A stretch of DNA of 14,673 nucleotides from an uncultured Bacilli bacterium (GCA_934086255.1 CAKOIB010000025.1:1-14673), one strand, 5' to 3'; shown: positions 7,158-14,141, counted from the stretch's first letter. Made by a program: numbers and translations. The notes: generated from the letters alone by a model not told the origin.

Positions 7158-7376
7158 TTAAGTAATAGAAACAAACTCAATATTACCAATTAAAACATCA
7201 GAATAAGAAAAAGATTTTACTATTCCATTAGAACATTTTATCAAAAAAACAAACTTATAAACATCACTTACAATACCATAGAACTTTTCCGTCTGATTTC
7301 TAGCACCATTAACTTTAAACAAAAATTCTTTACCAACACAAGAAGCAATACTATTTCTAATTTTTTCTATTGTCAT
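7158..7376 (-). CDS. veg: Veg family protein
   Basis: Veg is a short SH3-like barrel protein, abundant in vegetative B. subtilis. It has been reported to promote biofilm matrix gene expression by interfering with the repressor SinR. The 72-residue product shows the family pattern: IRNSIASCVGKEFLFKVNGA (6-25), then RNQTEKFYGIVSDVYKFVF, and a SYSDVLIG segment near the end. It overlaps yabG by ATGA and has little ribosome binding site of its own, so translation is probably coupled. The veg-matrix link is notable because a TasA-like operon lies about 3 kb upstream, but no functional tie is shown here. Confidence 0.9.
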   Translation of the reverse strand: MTIEKIRNSIASCVGKEFLFKVNGARNQTEKFYGIVSDVYKFVFLIKCSNGIVKSFSYSDVLIGNIEFVSIT

Positions 7377-8167
7377 CTAGGATACCCCACATACATAGTA
7401 CCATTGGTAATAATACCACCAATACCATCTGTTCCATACTTAGTCTTTTGTAAAATCTCAATTAAATCAATAGGCTTATTTCTATTTGATAAACTAACAC
7501 TACTTGCAATAATCGCAGGATCAAGAGCATGTATATTTATTCTCTTTGGACTACTAGCAAAATTAGCACCAGCTTTAATTAATTCTTCATAATTAGATTG
7601 ACATGCTCCCGCTATTATAATAAGTTTTTCATGATCATTCTCATACTTTCTAGCATTCATAACAGTCTTAATAAAATTAATACTATTCTTATAATTAGAA
7701 TTATTTAAAATATCATTATTTTTTTTATCATAATAAGCATCATGACCAGTAATTACAAGTATATCAGGATTAGTTTCATTTAAATGTTCAAGTATCTGAT
7801 TAGGCATATCACCCTCATTCACAACAACACCATATGATAGTATATTAAGTTTCTTGTAAAGAGCCATGCATCGTTTCAAATAATCATTATCAGCATCAAT
7901 ATGTAAAATCTTACCTGGTAAATAAAAATACTCATCTCTATCCAAATCAGAAAAAGAAAGCATCCTATCAGTTAATGTATCATCATCTAAAATTAAATCA
8001 TTTTCACAATTTTCACAATGAACTAAATCAGTAACAGAAGCATCAGCCATCAATCTAATATTAAGTCCTTTTAAAATAACTATATCATCAGATATACTAA
8101 CAATTTTAAATACAGTATCATTATTATGTGATTTTCTAGTAACTAAATCACCAACATTAAAAAGCAT
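7373..8167 (-). CDS. yabG: Sporulation-specific cysteine protease YabG
   Basis: YabG processes spore coat proteins in Bacillus and pre-pro-germination proteins in Clostridioides difficile. The 264-residue product has an N-terminal barrel-like region (GDLVTRKSHNNDTVFKIV) and the family core. His142 in ITGHDAYYDKKN and Cys189 in IAGACQSNYEELIKAGANFA are the likely catalytic pair, followed by SSPKRINIHALDPAIIA. The full length is close to other YabG proteins (about 290). The start at 8167 has GGAG eight bases upstream. A CATATAAT element lies before the gene, but no partner -35 for sigma-K or sigma-E is evident, so its sporulation control cannot be read. The position after rsmA matches B. subtilis, apart from the intervening sortase. 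Confidence 0.95.
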   Translation of the reverse strand: MLFNVGDLVTRKSHNNDTVFKIVSISDDIVILKGLNIRLMADASVTDLVHCENCENDLILDDDTLTDRMLSFSDLDRDEYFYLPGKILHIDADNDYLKRCMALYKKLNILSYGVVVNEGDMPNQILEHLNETNPDILVITGHDAYYDKKNNDILNNSNYKNSINFIKTVMNARKYENDHEKLIIIAGACQSNYEELIKAGANFASSPKRINIHALDPAIIASSVSLSNRNKPIDLIEILQKTKYGTDGIGGIITNGTMYVGYPR

Positions 8168-8219
8168 ATAATCATCTCCAAAAAATTATATGCTAAATAT
8201 CAAATAAAATAACTATAAA

Positions 8220-9065
8220 CTATTTAGAACTTCTTTTAATTAACTTAGCATGCACAACAACACGTTTATTATTATTAGAGCAAGTACTAAGTGTAAGGAT
8301 TTTATCGCTAGAACTAACATTAACACCAAAACTATGAACACTTCTATCCTTAATAGTTTTTAAAAACTTAGAATAAGAAGAAGAATTATCAAAATCAGTA
8401 GTCAAGTAATAAGTTTCTACTGGAACCTTATAAACAGAAAAAATTTGCCACATCGTATTTTCAGTTTGAGTAGATAATCTAATAATATGGTTATTCTTAT
8501 TATTATACCAATTACTACTAAGAACATTATGCAAAGAACCAAACATAGTTTTATTCAACCTAGAATGGCCATAAATAATATTATTCTTATTAGAAAAATC
8601 TTTACTATTTCTATAATCTAAAAATAACCATCCAGCTTCATTATAACTTTTATCAAAAGCACGTGTTAAATAATATTTATTATCTTTTGCTTGTACAAAA
8701 GGATAATTAATATTAGTGTTATTAATATTAATCCAACCAACAGTATCACTATTTTGCTTTATCAAACTGTCAATATCAACATCTATCAAAGGCATTTTAA
8801 TAAATTGCCAATAACTATTATTCTTATCATTTTTTAAAGACTTATCTTCAATAACTTCAGTATTTTTATCATCATCAACCATCTTAACTTCAGTATTTTT
8901 ACTTATATCCTCAGAAATCTTTAAAACATTATTATTATCATTATTCCAAAAAAATATCTCAAGCAAACTAATAATAAGACCAATAGCAAAAATAATAAAC
9001 AAAAAACTAAACAGTATCATTTTAATCTTTTTCTTTTTAACACTTTTATTAACACTATTTTTCAT
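8220..9065 (-). CDS. Class B sortase
   Basis: Sortases cut a C-terminal sorting signal and join the protein to the cell wall or to another pilin. The 281-residue product has a basic N-terminus, one transmembrane anchor at about 15-40 and an acidic, low-complexity linker to about 85. The catalytic domain shows class B features: DTVGWININN, a YPFVQ strand, His167 in IIYGHSR, Cys262 in TLSTC and Arg268 in KRVVVHAKL. I start at the ATG at 9065, because AAGGAGG lies directly upstream; an in-frame extension to 9101 lacks this. It overlaps rsmA by 11 bases and its ribosome binding site is within rsmA codons. The only substrate seen is the VPDTG adhesin at 97-2139; class B enzymes are known both for haem uptake and for pilus assembly. 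Confidence 0.93.
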   Translation of the reverse strand: MKNSVNKSVKKKKIKMILFSFLFIIFAIGLIISLLEIFFWNNDNNNVLKISEDISKNTEVKMVDDDKNTEVIEDKSLKNDKNNSYWQFIKMPLIDVDIDSLIKQNSDTVGWININNTNINYPFVQAKDNKYYLTRAFDKSYNEAGWLFLDYRNSKDFSNKNNIIYGHSRLNKTMFGSLHNVLSSNWYNNKNNHIIRLSTQTENTMWQIFSVYKVPVETYYLTTDFDNSSSYSKFLKTIKDRSVHSFGVNVSSSDKILTLSTCSNNNKRVVVHAKLIKRSSK

Positions 9066-9870
9066 TAAAATCCTCCTTATATAAAGCATTAGCAATATCA
9101 CAAAATATTTCTATACTAAGTTGCTCCGCTCTAACACTTAAATCAAAATTATATTTTTTCAAAACATCAGAAATAACTTCAAGGTTATACATAAAAAGAT
9201 TATTCTTTAAAGTTTTTCTTTTGAACTTAAATGAATCTCTTATTAATTTAAAAAATAATTCCTCATTTAAAACATTATACTTACTCTTCTTTTTTCTAAA
9301 ACAAACTATGGCACTATCAACATTCGGAACAGGATAAAAACACTTTCTATTGACAACAAATAACTTTTTAACATCATATTTATAATTTAAAAAAACAGTC
9401 AAAGAATTATACTCCTTAGTACCTACGTTAGCACTAAATCTATCAGCAACCTCATTTTGAACCATAAAATTCATAAACTCAAAATTAATACCAGATAAAA
9501 TTAATTTTTCTATAATTGCAGTAGTAACATAATAAGGTAAATTAGCAATAACACATATATTAGAATAAGACAAATTACTAATATCACTAACTAAATCTCT
9601 TTTTAAAAAATCATCAAAAATAATTTTATAATTATCAAAAGAACTAAGATTATTTAAAAGACGATCTTTTACATCAAAATCAATCTCATATCCAAGAACA
9701 TAATTAAACTTCTTACATAATTCGTAAGTTAACTGCCCATCGCCACATCCTATCTCTATAACTAAACAATCATTTAATGATTCAATATTATTGACAATTT
9801 TATTAACAATATTTTTATCAACCAAAAAATTTTGCCCATACTTTTTTTTAAAATTAAAATCTTTTAACAT
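9055..9870 (-). CDS. rsmA: 16S rRNA dimethyladenosine transferase RsmA (KsgA)
   Basis: RsmA uses S-adenosylmethionine to dimethylate the two adjacent adenosines in the 3'-terminal hairpin of 16S rRNA, late in small-subunit assembly. The 271-residue product begins with the family motif KKKYGQNFLVD (8-18). It has the methionine-binding loop EIGCGDGQLT (39-48) and the catalytic NLPYY motif (110-114), then VQNEVADR and a helical C-terminal domain. I start at the ATG at 9870 with GGAGG six bases upstream; the frame extends to 9897 without another good site. In B. subtilis rsmA follows yabE and rnmV; rnmV is absent here. The 3' end holds the ribosome binding site of the sortase. Confidence 0.96.
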   Translation of the reverse strand: MLKDFNFKKKYGQNFLVDKNIVNKIVNNIESLNDCLVIEIGCGDGQLTYELCKKFNYVLGYEIDFDVKDRLLNNLSSFDNYKIIFDDFLKRDLVSDISNLSYSNICVIANLPYYVTTAIIEKLILSGINFEFMNFMVQNEVADRFSANVGTKEYNSLTVFLNYKYDVKKLFVVNRKCFYPVPNVDSAIVCFRKKKSKYNVLNEELFFKLIRDSFKFKRKTLKNNLFMYNLEVISDVLKKYNFDLSVRAEQLSIEIFCDIANALYKEDFNEK

Positions 9871-9946
9871 AAAGTACCTCCATATAAATAATAACACTTT
9901 TCATAAAAAAACAAAAGAAAAAAATTATCTACTCCGAATTTTTACT

Positions 9947-9976
9947 TTTATACATATAAAAAAATAAATAACGCAA
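9947..9976 (-). promoter_or_regulatory. Possible promoter of rsmA
   Basis: The minus strand reads TTGCGT (9971-9976), 18 bases, then TATAAA (9947-9952) with a TATG extended element. The -35 is only a 4/6 match and lies in the hairpin of the preceding terminator. A second -10-like TATTAT lies closer to rsmA, without a clear -35. Confidence 0.35.
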
Positions 9977-9997
9977 ATTAAATCACATTATTTATTT
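9958..9997 (-). terminator. Terminator of the TasA/SipW block
   Basis: The minus strand has AAATAAATAA (9988-9997) and TTATTTATTT (9962-9971), a perfect 10-bp stem extendable by one G-U and one G-C pair, with a 12-16 base loop and a T run. It begins 25 bases after the last gene. The stem is A-T only, so strength is uncertain. Confidence 0.6.
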
Positions 9998-10022
9998 TAA
10001 ATATTAAAAAGTATTACTAAAC

Positions 10023-10484
10023 TTAATTAGACTTATCTTTAATATCTTTTTTCTTGTCTTTTTTATTCGATAATCCTCCAATAATAAGTAAAATATTTGA
10101 TCCAAAAACAATATACAACATTGATTCAATCATTGCAAGATTATCAGCCAAATAAGCAGAATTATATGAAATATTATACTTATGATAAACTAACATATTT
10201 GTATCAAACTTCGCTCTTAATCCAATTAATATAATCACTAACATAATTAGAACTGAACCAAAGTTAAATAATAAGTTTTCACTGCATGACTTTTTAGCAA
10301 CAAACAAATTAACTATAAAAACAATAAAAACTAAAAGGAATGGAAGTAGTACATTTATAGCTTCAGATAAAGGTTTTTCAAGCCTTTGATAAGTAAACAT
10401 AATACCCCAAAGAACTAACAAGAAAGCTATAACAATTAAAATATATCTTAAGAAAAAGAATAACTTAGAAAATATATTACTCAT
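10023..10484 (-). CDS. Unidentified four-helix membrane protein of the TasA/SipW block
   Basis: I do not recognise this 153-residue protein. It has four predicted membrane helices, at about 11-30, 44-63, 74-89 and 119-137, and a very basic, lysine- and aspartate-rich cytoplasmic tail (KKDKKKDIKD, 141-150). The loop between helices 3 and 4 (90-118) is rich in Tyr and Asn and would be on the outside if the C-terminus is inside. I start at the ATG at 10484 with GGAGG eight bases upstream. That start overlaps the end of the preceding gene by 8 bases, so the pair is translationally coupled. Its place at the end of the SipW operon suggests a role in anchoring, exporting or assembling the TasA-like fibres; this is inference from context. 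Confidence 0.8.
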   Translation of the reverse strand: MSNIFSKLFFFLRYILIVIAFLLVLWGIMFTYQRLEKPLSEAINVLLPFLLVFIVFIVNLFVAKKSCSENLLFNFGSVLIMLVIILIGLRAKFDTNMLVYHKYNISYNSAYLADNLAMIESMLYIVFGSNILLIIGGLSNKKDKKKDIKDKSN

Positions 10485-11166
10485 TTGAACCACCTCCAAA
10501 AGTATTAGAATACCAAGTAGACAAATCTAAAATAAGAGATGAAACTACATCATAATTCCTTAAAGTAAAATCTGTGTCACTTCTTAAATCATCAAAAATA
10601 GAAAATCTATTCATATCACTAGTAAAAGAATAAGAATTAGTATTTAATGATTTTTTTTCCATATAATTTGAATTACTTATAACAATATCAAATACTTTAT
10701 CATAATTAACCATCATATTATCGTAACTAGACTTAATACCTGAATTAGATTCAATATAAGGCTTAACACTATATTTAAATAAACTATTACATTCAGAATT
10801 AATCTTAGTATATAAATAATTCATATTTAAATAAGTATCATAATATTTAAAATTATATATACCAGACTTATTATATAATTCAGCTTCTTTAAAGGTAGTA
10901 ATACACTTATTAATAGAAGCTTTAACCCCTTTAGCAGCATCATAATTTTTAACATTTACATTAGACATATCAACAGATAACAATTTTTCTGATTTGTTAA
11001 TATTATTTTTTATATTTTTATATGAAACATTCTCATTAACATCAATATTATATGTATGAGATAAAAATCTATAATGATACAAATTAATTAACAGTAAAAA
11101 TGAAGCCATCATAATTCCTAACATTATCATAATATTACCAAAAAGTTTTAAAAAATCTTTCATCAT
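10477..11166 (-). CDS. Unidentified single-pass extracytoplasmic protein of the TasA/SipW block
   Basis: I do not recognise this 229-residue protein. It has one N-terminal hydrophobic segment at about 8-30 and then a probably extracellular domain of about 195 residues. That domain is rich in Asn, Ser, Tyr and Lys and mostly helical in character. Two cysteines, Cys88 and Cys126, could form a disulphide. No lipobox, sorting signal or TasA fold is visible. The C-terminus ends in GGGSNE. The start at 11166 has GGAGG seven bases upstream; the gap to the sipW stop is two bases and the downstream gene overlaps it. A signal anchor rather than a cleaved peptide seems likely. It may be the functional counterpart of TapA, the B. 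subtilis assembly partner of TasA, but there is no sequence support. Confidence 0.8.
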   Translation of the reverse strand: MMKDFLKLFGNIMIMLGIMMASFLLLINLYHYRFLSHTYNIDVNENVSYKNIKNNINKSEKLLSVDMSNVNVKNYDAAKGVKASINKCITTFKEAELYNKSGIYNFKYYDTYLNMNYLYTKINSECNSLFKYSVKPYIESNSGIKSSYDNMMVNYDKVFDIVISNSNYMEKKSLNTNSYSFTSDMNRFSIFDDLRSDTDFTLRNYDVVSSLILDLSTWYSNTFGGGSNE

Positions 11167-11168
11167 AA

Positions 11169-11831
11169 TTATTCCTCCTTTTCATCTTTTTCATTTTTAC
11201 TATATTCTTCTTCATTCAATGTTTTAATAAGCTCTTCACGAGCAACATCTACTCTAGCATTTTTCTTAATAGCAGACTTAGTTTTTCTACCAGCAATCTT
11301 AAATATTTTTAAAATATCATATATAACTACACCAATACAAGGAAGTAAAATAACAGATACCCAGCCAATTTTTGATAATAAAAATTGTTGTATATAACCA
11401 GCTTTTGGTATTTTAAATAAAACCTTACCTAAAACATTATCATAATTAGCGGGAGCACTATCTGGAGTAGGATTATTATCACCTTTCGTAGTATATTGCA
11501 TTTTACCATTCATTTCAATAGGTTCAGAATAAATTCTATGAGTAATAGTCTTTCCATTACTAATATTTGAAGAAGAAACAAAGGTAATAATATCACCCTT
11601 ATAATAAGCATCTTCTTTATAAGTAACGATTATATCTCCAGGTTTAATTGTAGGATACATACTTGGAGAAAGTATCGTATAAAAATTAAGCTTTACTTCC
11701 CCTAAATCATTATTATTAGCAAGAATCTTTACCCTAACAACATAAATAAGTAAAAACACCATTATAAATAAAAGTATAACAAACAAAGTCGAAGAAATAA
11801 TTTTAGAAATCAATTTCAATTTTTTTTTCAC
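11169..11831 (-). CDS. sipW: SipW-type (ER-type) signal peptidase I
   Basis: This membrane serine protease removes signal peptides. SipW in B. subtilis is dedicated to TasA and TapA. The 220-residue product, numbered from the GTG at 11831, has a first membrane segment at about 9-32 and the nucleophile Ser57 in LSPSMYPTIKPGDII. The ER-type His98 in ITHRIYSE replaces the bacterial Lys, and the acidic residue is Asp118 in TTKGDNNPTPD. A second membrane segment near 150-170 and a charged tail (NEEEYSKNEKDEKEE) follow. I prefer the GTG at 11831, with AAAGGG nine bases upstream, over a TTG at 11840 that has no spacing. A Ser-His enzyme next to three TasA-like proteins is strong evidence that they are its substrates. 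Confidence 0.95.
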   Translation of the reverse strand: MKKKLKLISKIISSTLFVILLFIMVFLLIYVVRVKILANNNDLGEVKLNFYTILSPSMYPTIKPGDIIVTYKEDAYYKGDIITFVSSSNISNGKTITHRIYSEPIEMNGKMQYTTKGDNNPTPDSAPANYDNVLGKVLFKIPKAGYIQQFLLSKIGWVSVILLPCIGVVIYDILKIFKIAGRKTKSAIKKNARVDVAREELIKTLNEEEYSKNEKDEKEE

Positions 11832-11848
11832 TACTACCAACCCTTTCT

Positions 11849-12550
11849 TTAATAACTATTAACAACAATTTTACACTTAAACACTCTAGAAATATTATCA
11901 ACTTTATAATCAGTAGATAACCACATTCTAAAAGTATAAGTATCAAAATTATCATCAGTAATTTCATTTCTAATTAAAGTATACCCATTATTTTGTACTT
12001 TACTCTTAGGAAGTTCAGATATTCTATTAATAATTTTATCATTAATTTTAACTTCTTCTTGATTCTTTATCAAATAAATCTTTATATAATTAGGTTCAAT
12101 AGTATTCTCATCATTCAATATCAATGAAACCTCATAATTTGAATAATCAGAACGCTTCTTTTTTGATGAATCACCATAATACTTCTCAGAAACATTAAAC
12201 TCATATAATTCATTACTACCATTCAATTTCATTCCAGCTTCATCAGAAACAGGATAAACATCAATCATATTAATATAATTACTACCATCAGAAAACGAAA
12301 ATAAAACTGAACCAGTAGTTATTGTATTATTCCTTATAGAATTAAAACGATCAGCCATTGAAAAACATACAAATGAAATAATAGAAGTCAAAAAAACAAT
12401 AAATAATAATAACAAAAATAAAAAACGTCTATTATCATCTGTTTCTGGATGCAAGATTTCAAAAGCAACTTCATCAGCAACTTTAACTAAATCTTTATCA
12501 GAAGAAATATCTAAAAGTTCCTTATTACTATTTTCTTTATCAGTATTCAT
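11849..12550 (-). CDS. Membrane-anchored TasA/camelysin-like protein with long cytoplasmic N-terminus
   Basis: This 233-residue protein is the third TasA-like paralog and the divergent one. About 42 charged residues precede its hydrophobic segment (about 43-65, FLFLLLLFIVFLTSIISFVC). TasA-like signal peptides normally have a short start. After the membrane segment comes the shared motif NNTITTGSVLFSFSDG and the VYPVSDEAG strand pair, then a beta-rich domain ending in FRMWLSTDYKV and FKCKIVVNSY, matching the ends of the other two. I start at the ATG at 12550 with GGTGGTG upstream. Whether SipW cuts it is unclear: SFVCFSMADRF could be a site. If uncut, it would be a natural base tethering fibres to the membrane. 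It lies 17 bases before sipW and is probably cotranscribed with it. Confidence 0.85.
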   Translation of the reverse strand: MNTDKENSNKELLDISSDKDLVKVADEVAFEILHPETDDNRRFLFLLLLFIVFLTSIISFVCFSMADRFNSIRNNTITTGSVLFSFSDGSNYINMIDVYPVSDEAGMKLNGSNELYEFNVSEKYYGDSSKKKRSDYSNYEVSLILNDENTIEPNYIKIYLIKNQEEVKINDKIINRISELPKSKVQNNGYTLIRNEITDDNFDTYTFRMWLSTDYKVDNISRVFKCKIVVNSY

Positions 12551-12563
12551 AATTTCACCACCG

Positions 12564-12580
12564 ATTCTTACTCTAAGAAT
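12564..12580. repeat. 17-bp dyad at the start of the anchor-sipW unit
   Basis: ATTCTTA (12564-12570), CTC, TAAGAAT (12574-12580) is a perfect 7-bp inverted repeat that ends next to a predicted -10 and spans the predicted start. It could be an operator, or a small hairpin just before the ribosome binding site. Confidence 0.4.
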
Positions 12581-12591
12581 AGAATAACACA
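12581..12591 (-). promoter_or_regulatory. Possible extended -10 promoter for the anchor-sipW unit
   Basis: The minus strand reads TGTG, one base, then TATTCT (12581-12586), a full TRTGN extension. No good -35 is present. It lies after the terminator at 12641-12667 and would restart transcription for the downstream genes. Confidence 0.35.
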
Positions 12592-12640
12592 AATATAAAA
12601 AAAATAAAAGTATTTTAGAAAACATTTATTAAAAAAATGT

Positions 12641-12667
12641 AAAAAAAAAGCAAGATAACACTTGCTT
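12641..12667 (-). terminator. Rho-independent terminator after the second tasA-like gene
   Basis: The minus strand has AAGCAAG (12661-12667), a 6-base loop, CTTGCTT (12648-12654) and a run of T. The stem is perfect and has three G-C pairs. It splits the TasA/SipW block into a subunit part and a machinery part, with possible read-through. Confidence 0.85.
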
Positions 12668-12673
12668 AATTTA

Positions 12674-13447
12674 TTAATATTGAGCAGCTGACACTTTAAC
12701 TTTGAAACTAAATGTTTCTGGTGTAGTTTCTTTAGTTTGAGTGTTAGTCCATTGTCCACCAGCAGCTTTACAAGCTTCTTCATTATCATTACCAGCAACT
12801 GTACAAGAATTAGTAGTTTTATTAGCAGTTGATTCTTCTCCACCTTTTAAAACATATTTATCACTAATCCATGCATTAATAGTGTAAGTTTTTTGATTTC
12901 CACTAGTAGTAACAATACCTTTATCAAATACATAACTATTTAATAGATAAGTATCTGCATCAATTCCAGTCATTCCTGTATCACCAGCAGCATAACCTTT
13001 ACTATTTGCAAAACTATTTAAAGTTACAGCAGTAGCAGTAGCAGTTTGTCCTGCATTAGTATAATATTTGCCGTTTTCATCTTTTATAGCAACCATAATC
13101 ATACTATCAGTTAAATTAGTATTACCTTCAGTTAAATCAACAAATCCAACTTCATAGTGAATATTCATTTTTCCTGATAAATTAGCAGATAAAGTAAAAT
13201 TACCTGTACCAACATCTGCATTATTACCAGCAATACCAGTAGCATCATCTACACCATAAACATTATCAAGTGTAAACAATGATTCTCCTTTCTTATCGAT
13301 TGCTAAAGAAACTGAACCTGTTGTAATAACATTTTCTTTAGTACCTTGCGCAGAAAAACTATACATAGCAAATGAAACACCAACAACAGCAATAACCAAA
13401 ACTAGAACACCTAGAATTGATAAAATCATAGTCTTATTATTTTCCAT
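12674..13447 (-). CDS. Secreted TasA/camelysin-like fibre protein with a Cys-loop insertion
   Basis: This 257-residue protein belongs to the TasA/CalY (camelysin) family of secreted matrix-fibre proteins. It has a short start (MENNKTM), a signal peptide helix at about 8-27 and a SipW-type junction around SFAMYSFSAQG. The family motif ENVITTGSVSLAI follows, then a beta-sandwich domain rich in Ala, Thr and Gly. Near the C-terminus, between the strands TINAWISDKYV and TFSFKVKVSAAQY, there is an inserted loop with two cysteines (CTVAGNDNEEACKAAGGQWT) that the other two paralogs lack. It probably closes by a disulphide. The start has AAAGGAG upstream. It lies 23 bases after the first paralog and is followed by a strong terminator. 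High expression would fit a structural subunit. Confidence 0.9.
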   Translation of the reverse strand: MENNKTMILSILGVLVLVIAVVGVSFAMYSFSAQGTKENVITTGSVSLAIDKKGESLFTLDNVYGVDDATGIAGNNADVGTGNFTLSANLSGKMNIHYEVGFVDLTEGNTNLTDSMIMVAIKDENGKYYTNAGQTATATAVTLNSFANSKGYAAGDTGMTGIDADTYLLNSYVFDKGIVTTSGNQKTYTINAWISDKYVLKGGEESTANKTTNSCTVAGNDNEEACKAAGGQWTNTQTKETTPETFSFKVKVSAAQY

Positions 13448-13470
13448 TATTTAAACTCCTTTCATAATTT

Positions 13471-14055
13471 TTAAATACCACCATTAACGTTAACTCTTAA
13501 AGAATATTTAGAGTCAGCATTAATAGCAGAAGCATCTTGATCACCAGCAATCCAAATTCTCAATCTATAAGAATCAGTTTTACCAGCGGCAGTACCTGCA
13601 TTATCAGCAGCATCAACAATTACACCATCTGCATAATCACTAACTTTTTTATTAGTAATTACAGAAGTATAATTACCATCAGTACCTAATTTTTGAAGAT
13701 TAATAGCTATTTGATTATCATTTAAATCACCACTAATTTTAGCAACAGAAACTTTGTAAGGAATAACTGTTCCTTCTTTAGAAGTCTTAGTAACAACATC
13801 AAAATCAAAATAATCTCCATCTTTAGTTAATTGTTGTAAAGCATCAGCTTCGCTCATTGGTAAAGCGTTAGATAATGTAATACCATTTGTCTTTTCTGAG
13901 AAACTCATAGTAACTGTTCCAGACTTAATAGTATTTTCACCAGTTATTTGATCATTTGAAGTAAATAATGCAAATGAAATACCAACAACAGCAACTATTA
14001 AAATTGCAACACCTAAAACAGTTAATAAAATCTTCTTAGAATTGTTATCTTCCAT
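13471..14055 (-). CDS. Secreted TasA/camelysin-like fibre protein
   Basis: This 194-residue TasA/CalY-family protein is first in its operon. It has a polar start (MEDNNSKK), a hydrophobic signal segment at about 9-30 (ILLTVLGVAILIVAVVGISF) and a processing region at FALFTSNDQ. Next comes NTIKSGTVTMSFSEKTNGIT, equivalent to the ATFASGTLDLS segment after the TasA cleavage site. The rest is a predicted beta-sandwich ending in YRLRIWIAGDQD and YSLRVNVNGGI. The signal region is clearly similar to that of the next gene, so the two arose by duplication. There are no cysteines and no wall-sorting signal; anchoring must be indirect. The AAAGGAGG site is strong, and a promoter with a near-consensus -10 lies upstream. 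Confidence 0.9.
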   Translation of the reverse strand: MEDNNSKKILLTVLGVAILIVAVVGISFALFTSNDQITGENTIKSGTVTMSFSEKTNGITLSNALPMSEADALQQLTKDGDYFDFDVVTKTSKEGTVIPYKVSVAKISGDLNDNQIAINLQKLGTDGNYTSVITNKKVSDYADGVIVDAADNAGTAAGKTDSYRLRIWIAGDQDASAINADSKYSLRVNVNGGI

Positions 14056-14081
14056 TATGTTTAACCTCCTTTACTATAACC

Positions 14082-14110
14082 ATAATAATATATTTTTTAA
14101 AATATTGCAA
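14082..14110 (-). promoter_or_regulatory. Sigma-A-type promoter of the tasA-like operon
   Basis: The minus strand reads TTGCAA (14105-14110), 17 bases, then TATTAT (14082-14087). The -35 is the centre of a perfect 12-bp palindrome, ATATTGCAATAT (14102-14113), a possible regulator site that would block the promoter when occupied. Confidence 0.65.
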
Positions 14111-14141
14111 TATCTTTTTCTGATTTTTTACAAAAAAAATT

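Noticed and set aside
4354..7376. Use of a Mycoplasma-type code (TGA as Trp), suggested by AT-richness
   Set aside because: TGA ends tilS just before the ftsH ribosome binding site, and ends yabP and yabG in ATGA overlaps with the next genes; reading through would garble these junctions.
8168..8219. CATATAAT before yabG as a sigma-K or sigma-E -10
   Set aside because: No -35 partner for either factor at the right spacing; yabG may be sporulation-controlled but this gap does not show it.
8220..9065. The sortase and TasA/SipW block as a mobile element insertion
   Set aside because: No transposase, integrase, flanking direct repeat or tRNA is visible, and base composition is like the neighbours apart from Ala/Gly-rich tasA-like genes.
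12568..12843. Minus-strand frame overlapping the end of the second tasA-like gene
   Set aside because: It is an out-of-frame reading of that gene plus its terminator and A/T-rich spacer, with low-complexity Leu/Lys/Phe sequence.
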